This document shows positions 58,062 through 64,000 of a stretch of DNA of 64,000 bases, one piece after another; position 1 is the first letter of the stretch, and every line of letters starts with the position of its first letter. The notes under the pieces are model-generated. The model was given only the letters and a program-made list of their open reading frames with translations. It was not told the origin of the DNA and searched no databases. The position numbers and the translations under genes are program-made. Source of the stretch: Dactylorhiza incarnata (lineage: Eukaryota; Streptophyta; Magnoliopsida; Asparagales; Orchidaceae); the NCBI GenBank assembly GCA_033032865.1, contig JAWHQI010000004.1, positions 26,146,001 to 26,210,000 of the forward strand. The letters are read 5' to 3'.

Positions 58062-59934
58062 TGTTGGGCTGCGGTCAGCAATCGCCCCGGCGCTGCGGTG
58101 CTAGTCGATGCGGAATGGCGTGTCCCCTGTGGGCCTAACTGGCTGTCCCGTGGATCCTGCTTGGGTGACCAACTCTATTAAGGATAGGTAGCTCCTTCAC
58201 CAACAGTCCGGGCTTTTGGTCGAGTTGGTGGTGCTGGGTCCTCTCAATTGGTATCAGAGGGGGTCGCGGGTTTGAAACCCCGAGGTCGTTTCGGGGGGGG
58301 GGGGGGGGGGGATTGTTGGAACTGAGGTTCAGAATCGCCCCGGTGCTGCGGTACTATTCGAAGCGGAAGGACGTGTTCCCCATGGGCCTAACTGGCTGCC
58401 CCATGGATCCGCCTGAGGACCAAGTTGATATAAAGAACAGTTGCGCCTTCACCAAACAGTCCGGGATTTTTGTCGAGTTGGTTGCGCCGAGTCCCTAACA
58501 AGTGGTATCAGAGGGGGTCACGGGTTCAAAACCCTAGGTCGTTGTTGGGGGGGATTGTTGGGCTGCGGTCAGCAATCGCCCCGGCACTGCGGTGCTAGTC
58601 GAAGCGGAAGGGAGTGTCCCCCGTGGGCCTAACTGGCTGCCCCGTGGATCCTGTTTGGGTGACCAGCTCTATTAAGGATAGGTAGCGCCTTCACCAATAG
58701 TCCAGGCTTTTGGTCGAGTTGGTGGCGTTGGGTCCTCTCAATTGGTATTAGAGGGGGTCGCGGGTTCGAAACCACGGGGTCATTTCTGGGGGGATTGTTG
58801 GAACTGCGGTTCAGAATCGCCCCGGTGCTGCGGTATTATTCGAAGCGGAAGGACGTGTTCTCCGTGGGCCTAACTGGCTGCCCCGTGGATCCGCCCGAGG
58901 ACAAAGTTGATATAAAGAACACTTGCGCCTTCACCAAACAGTCCGGTCTTTTGGTCGAGATGGTTGCGCCGAGTCCCCAACAAGTGGTATCAGAGGGGGT
59001 CGCAGGTTTGAAACCCCGGGTCGTTGCTGGGGGGCGATTGCTGACCGCAGCCCAACAATCCCCCCCCCCCCCCCCCCCCCCCCCAGCAACGACCTTAGGT
59101 TTCGAACCGGCGACCCCCTCTGATACCACTTGTTGGGGACATGGCACAACCAACTCGACCAAAAGCCCGGACTGTTTGGTGAAGGCGCAACTATTCTATA
59201 TATGAACTTGGTCCTCATACGGATCCACGGGGTAGCCAGTTAGGCCCACGGGGAACACGCCCTTCCGCTTCGAATAGTACCGCAGCACCGGGGAGATTCT
59301 GAACCGCAGTTCCAACAATCCCCCCTCAGAAATGACCCCGGGGTTTCGAACCCGCGACCGCCTCTGATACCAATTGAGAGGACCCAGCGCCACCAACTCG
59401 ACCAAAAGCCCGGACTCTTGGTGAAGGCTCTACTTATCCTTAATAGAGCTGGTCACCCAAGCAGGATCCACGGGGCAGCCAGTTAGGCCCACGGGGAACA
59501 CGCCCTTCCGCTTCGACTAGCACTGCAGCGCCGAGGAGATTGCTGAATGTAGCCCAACAATCCCCCCTCCCAGCAACGACCCGGGATTTTGAACCCGCGA
59601 CCGCCTCTGATACCACTTGTTGAGGACTCGGCGCAACCAACTCGACCAAAAGCCCAGACTATTGGTGAAGGCGCTACCTATCCTTAATAGAGCTGGTCAC
59701 CCAAGCAGGATCCACGGGGCAGCCAGTTAGGCCCACGGGGGACACGCCCTTCCGCTTCGACTAGCTCCGTAGCGCCGGGGCGATTGCTGACCGCAACCCA
59801 ATAGTCCCGCCCAGCAACGACCCAGGGTTTCAAACCCACGACCCCCTCTGATACCACTTATTGGGGACTCAGCGCAACCAACTCGACCAAAAGTCTGGGC
59901 TTTTGGTCGAGTTGGTTGCGTCGAGTCCCCAACA
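58062..59934. mobile_element. TRIM-type miniature LTR element multiplied as a fold-back array
   Basis: Exact target duplication agttc at 58057-58061 and 59935-59939 shows that the block sits as one unit inside E4. LTR-like units of 185-187 bp alternate in two types. A begins TGTTGGGCTGCGGTCAGC; B begins TGTTGGAACTG. Forward units: A 58062-58246, B 58314-58500, A 58556-58740, B 58796-58982. Inverted units: B 59131-59317, A 59375-59559, a B/A hybrid 59618-59803, then a short hairpin back to forward B at the end. Between units are TGGTATCAGAG (tRNA-iMet primer site) and a G-rich tract. No coding capacity. Confidence 0.8.
58249..58313 (+). promoter_or_regulatory. First TRIM interior: primer site, palindrome and G tract
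   Basis: TGGTATCAGAG at 58249-58259, then GGGTTTGAAACCC and a run of about 18 G before the next LTR. The whole interior of a unit is only 50-70 bp. Confidence 0.75.
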
Positions 59935-61167
59935 AGTTCATACAGTATTTTTGATATTTTTTTGAAAAATAAATTTATTTTAAAGTTTGAACTCCTATAA
60001 TTCGATCTTGGACTTCCCGAGGTCTACCCTGTGAGAGGTTCGCCCGGTACTAGGTGATGAGATGGAATGATAGCCCAAATCACCCTTTCGCAAGATACAT
60101 GTAAATAGAAAAGTTGAGTTCAAAATAATAATTTTTTGATACTTGTTTTTGTTTTATATTTTTGTATTTGATTTTTGCATATAGAAATAGAAATCAAACA
60201 AATTACCAAAGAATGGAAGAAAATAAAATATTTTTTGTAATTTGGTTTTTGTAATTTTGTGTTATAATTTTTCAAAAATCAATTATAGGCATAAATGCAA
60301 AAATGTGTAGTACATATAAAATAATATATTAATAGTGATTTTTCAGAATTTTATAATTACAGAAAATCGGATACTTGAGCTAGCGCCGACGTTAGGTACT
60401 AGCGCCTGCGTTAGCTCACAGAGAGTGCTTGTTTTAATCATATAGCCTAGCTTTTCTTTGATTTTGCTTTCGATTTTTCTTAATTATGTTTGTGCAATGT
60501 AAGGCATGTCTAATGAAATGATGAGACGAGAAGAAATCGCAAAAAGTTGCGAAAGTTAAGATTTTAGAACATGGGTTTCATATTCATTAAAGCTCCATAC
60601 TCATTAGACCTTAATTCTTGAGTTTTGCACAACATATGCATGAGTGAAATGATCATAAATAAGTGAAATAATATTCATGCTATTTTTCAATTCCGATTTG
60701 ACATGTTTTATGATTAAACATACTAGGGGTAATCAAAATGACAGAAATATATCAAATACCTAAGCAAAAACTTGCGCATTTTATAAATTTAGCCTAATAC
60801 CCCTAAAGTACCTTTTAAATCCATTTTTGACACTTATTTTGTTTAGTCTTAATAATATCATATGACAAATTTAGTTTTTCAAATTTTATAAGACTATTAG
60901 GAAATGGATTTAGAAGGATAAAAATAAAAAGGATAAGTAGATCACTTGAGAAATGATAAGACTTTTAATTCAACTTTATTCAATTTGAATTATTTATGAA
61001 TTTTGGTTTAATATGTGAGAGTCATATCACAAGTTATATAAAGTGATCATATCATGATGGTTCAACAAAAAGGAAAATAAACAAAAAAAAAAGGTTAGGC
61101 ATATCATGAAGTAGATTGATGAAATTTCATTTTTAGTTGATTTCTACTTCATGCAAATGATTGGATA
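59935..61167 (-). other. E4 interior after the TRIM array
   Basis: Collinear with E3 34275-35468. Contains the GC-richer block 60003-60110 with a CGCC/GGTG hairpin and the internal palindrome 60376-60420 (GAGCTAGCGCC ... GCGTTAGCTC). No gene. Confidence 0.7.
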
Positions 61168-62634
61168 CTAATGAATGTGAGATTTAGGTATCCAAAGAGG
61201 ACCGGGTGTGATGGTTCCTTTGGGTACCCAAATACATCGTGTTTGCTTTTGGGGAGATAGTGATGAATGGGCCCTTTTGAGTGGAGTTAGTGATTCATCT
61301 TTAACTTTGGGCCGTCATTCAAACCTTGGATAAACATTATTTTTAGTTTTCAAATTTCCATAATCATTTACTTGAATATTTGGATCAAAATGATTTTTGA
61401 ATTTATAATTTGGAGGAAATTTGTTTGCATTTAATTTTAGTTTGGGAGAGACATGATTTTGTAAATAATGGTGATTTTGATTTTGATTTACAAATCCTTT
61501 ATGTTTCTTACTCCTGTTATTAAACTTGGTTAAGATGTTCATATTCATATTCAACTTGTTTTTAGATATAGTTTGATATTGTGAATTTGTATTTACCATT
61601 TTTATAAGCAAGTTGATTTTTGATTTTAATTCATCATTCTTAACTATAAGCTTATGTCTAGCTTTATTATAAGCGATTGTGCTGTTTTTAAGAATGGAAA
61701 CAATTGAATCAATATGATTTTGATAGTTATTTCTATATTCATCAAATGTTTCATCCATCTCTTTAATTTCAATTTTATAGTCTTTACACTTAGCACAATC
61801 ATTTTTCAAGGAAGAATTTTCTAAACATAATCTTTCATTTTGTTCTTTTATAAAAAGAAGTTCCTTTTCAAGTTCCTTGTGTTTTTCTTTTAATTCATTA
61901 TATTCTACACAAGGTGTAGTGTTTTCAACTAAGGAAACATGGATAGAACTAGATAATTTTGAATTTGATTGTTCATTAAATTTTGCCTTTAAATTTTTAT
62001 TTTCTAAGCGCAAATGTTTATTAGCATTTTTTTAATTTCTTAAATTTGCGCTTTGTAGTTTGAAGCAATTGTAATGAAGAGATAGAAGTACAAAAAATGG
62101 TATTTGATTTCCTTACATTACTTTCGGGAGAGGCACGATTTGAACATATCGTTTCTTTGGCATCTTTTTGGCACTCCTCTTCCGAAGATAGTATTTCTTC
62201 TTCTCTTTCACTTGATGTGCACTTCATGGATCCGTTATGAGAGGAGCATTCTTGAAGGCTTGTGCAAGCTCGCATATTCTCCGGTTCTTGTGATTGTTCC
62301 ATACTTGTAGAAGGAGAATCATACATTTCTTCAAGAAATTTCCATACTTTGTATGCACTAGAAAAACAATATATTAATTTGAAGATATCTTGAGATAAAT
62401 CACAAAAAATATAGTTCATAGCTTTCACATTTAGGTGACGCTCTTATTTATTTGATTCGTCCGCTGGTCTTGTTATTGCTATATCCCATGCGTTGATATC
62501 TAATGTTTTAATAAACCTTTCCGTTAACAATTTCCACACTTTATAATTTCTTCCTTCGAATAAGGGTGGAGCAAGAGATTTTTCTTCTTCATAAAAATTT
62601 CCCCACTAAGAGAAGCGAGATCATGAGACGCAAT
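61168..62634 (-). pseudogene. gag: E4 gag remnant
   Basis: The usual start codon is ATT instead of ATG at 62634. A frame change follows within 60 codons. Open pieces are 62428-62021 (residues like the E2 VWKFLE segment, then Ser/Glu-rich) and 62013-61315 (232 codons, coiled coil). The last part, in another frame, ends CIWVPKGTITPGPLWIPKSHIH. It lacks the rest of UBN2 and the zinc knuckle, like the other E1-E4 gags. Confidence 0.82.
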
Positions 62635-62671
62635 TATTCCCAGTTGTTAAGCCGATTTGGAATAACCTGGC

Positions 62672-62682
62672 TCTGATACCAC
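62672..62682 (-). promoter_or_regulatory. E4 primer binding site, tRNA-iMet
   Basis: Minus-strand GGTATCAGAGC with the first T next to the LTR spacer, as in E1 and E5. Confidence 0.88.
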
Positions 62683-62683
62683 T

Positions 62684-64000
62684 TGTTGGATCTGTAAGCG
62701 CCCTTAGAGGTGGGGGGGGGGGGGGGTGAATAAGGGTTTTAAAATTTCAGAGATTATAAGAGAAAATAATTCTCAGATACTACCGCCAGCGGTAGTGTTA
62801 ACGCTCGGCGTTAGCAACAGTGAGAACACTTTTACGTTTGAACAATGAGAATCAAAGAGCACGAATCATAGATGAAGAAATAAACATATTTTCATTAATC
62901 ATCAAATCGAAATACATATGTTTACAAAAACGTTTCCAATAATGCTTGGAAAGAGGCGACAAATGAAAAACTCTTTTTCGTTTTCTATACCGACCCTTCT
63001 CCCAAGGACCGGTTGGCTTTAGACTGTCTCTCCCCAGACAAGGCCTCAAGCCGCTCTAGCCAATCTATCACAGAAAGGCCTCGAGCACCCCCTAGATCTA
63101 CTCCGTAGACCCAGTCGCCGTGTGGCGAATTCCTCCCTACGTCCTACCTAGACCTAGTCGCCGTGTGGCAAATTCCGCCTAGTCCCCCTGCAAGGCCCTA
63201 GTCGCCGTGTGGCGAGTTCCTCTACCGAACAAAAGACATAAAGATTACAATTTGAAAAGTAAAACAAGACATAAACTAGAAACTCCCTCAAAAGTAGAAC
63301 TTGATGTCGATGTAGATGTGATCATATTGGTCTTCAAGTTCTTTTGCATTCACGAACATTGACGGAATACTTCGGGCTGCTTGAAGAAGGCTCTCACGAG
63401 TTCTCTGAATATATGGCTTCAATTCCTTCTATCTCAGCAAGCCGTAATGGAGGAAGCACCGCTCTTTAAATAGATTCGATAGCTATCGCCTGCGCTAGTA
63501 CTACCACCCCGCGATAGAGACACGACGCGCACATGGATCATAGCAGTTAAGGCAACTCCTGAGCGCAAACGGATATGACAGCCTAGCGCGCCGCGGTAAC
63601 ACTATCGCCCCGCGATAGTGCAATTTCCTTCCTTCAGCGAATATCTCTTTCCAAATTTTCTCCTCAATCAACTGTAGACGGGATGTTTCCAAAAGCTACC
63701 GCCGGGCGTTAGACCTAACGCGCCGCGATAGTACTTGCCAAACATAGCGACACGCCGACATTCCTTTTTCTCCACTTTCCTTTCTGTCAATAGTTTCCAA
63801 AAATGCTAACGCCAACGTCAGTACTAACGCTCCGCGGTAGATCATTTCGTCGGGCGCTTCTTCGTCGAGCTGACCTTAGCTTTCGTCGATCTAAATCTGG
63901 TTCGTCGAACGACATCATTTTCTTCGAACACCATTTTGTCTTTCAGGAGCTAGCGCCAACATTAGTGCTAACGCTCCGCGGAAGAGCAGCAGTACGTCGA
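62684..64000 (-). repeat. E4 5' LTR, cut by the window end
   Basis: Matches 36401-37720 almost base for base. G-run of 15 at 62712-62726. TATA-like 63465-63473, with the palindromic block from 63474 onward. Confidence 0.92.

Larger units (their letters stand above)
36401..64000 (-). mobile_element. E4: gag-only copia element, split by E5 and the TRIM array, right end outside the window
   Basis: 3' LTR 36401-38130; interior 38131-40344, 57962-58061 and 59935-62683; 5' LTR 62684 to beyond 64000. Removing the two insertions gives an interior collinear with E3. Left flank agagg (36396-36400); the matching copy is out of view. Confidence 0.88.

Noticed and set aside
58795..59218. ORFs across the TRIM array on both strands
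   Set aside because: They run through LTR units, primer sites and G/C-runs in mirrored copies; no protein features.

Overview
This is repeat-dominated nuclear DNA from a plant, almost certainly a flowering plant. I see no rRNA or tRNA gene, no bacterial-style operon and no clearly intact host gene. Nearly all bases belong to LTR retrotransposons of three kinds. (1) Five Ty1/copia elements, called E1-E5 here, all on the minus strand. They have TGTTGGA...TCCAACA LTRs, a primer site matching initiator tRNA-Met and an AAAAGGGGG-type polypurine tract. E5 has a complete but decayed gag-pol of SIRE/Maximus type; E1-E4 carry only a shortened gag. (2) Ty3/gypsy elements G1-G3 with TGATGAGT or TGATAGTG LTRs and a tRNA-Asp primer site, as in the Athila group. 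They carry at most a small gag-like ORF. (3) A miniature LTR element (TRIM type) multiplied into a fold-back array.

Layout: 1-1945 GC-rich DNA with a possible spliced gene on the minus strand; 1946-12425 gypsy G1, interrupted by E1 (2608-10054); 12426-13376 fragment of a transposon-related gene; 13377-23089 a gypsy-like LTR interrupted by E2 (13639-22036); 23090-27952 a G2-like fragment joined to gypsy G3; 27953-28940 inverted piece of a G1 LTR; 28941-30142 more fragments of the transposon-related gene; 30143-30269 LTR fragment; 30270 to the end a nested stack. E3 is interrupted by E4 at 36401. E4 is interrupted by E5 (40345-57961) and by the TRIM array (58062-59934). E5 is interrupted by gypsy G2 (46706-53146). 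Exact 5-bp target duplications support E1 (gtgtg), E2 (gaatt) and the TRIM array (agttc); E5 has a 4/5 match (gaaat/gaaac).

Four patterns go beyond ordinary annotation. Every LTR family, copia and gypsy alike, has its own set of GC-rich palindromic modules just upstream of its TATA box. The non-coding 3' part of E1-E5 holds a domain of four hairpins (A, C, B, D) whose stems differ in sequence but stay paired. E5 carries an antisense gene that appears to have its own promoter and an intron. E1-E4 look like one gag-only family that presumably depends on an E5-like partner for enzymes. All functional statements are inferences from sequence pattern; no alignment or database search was run.
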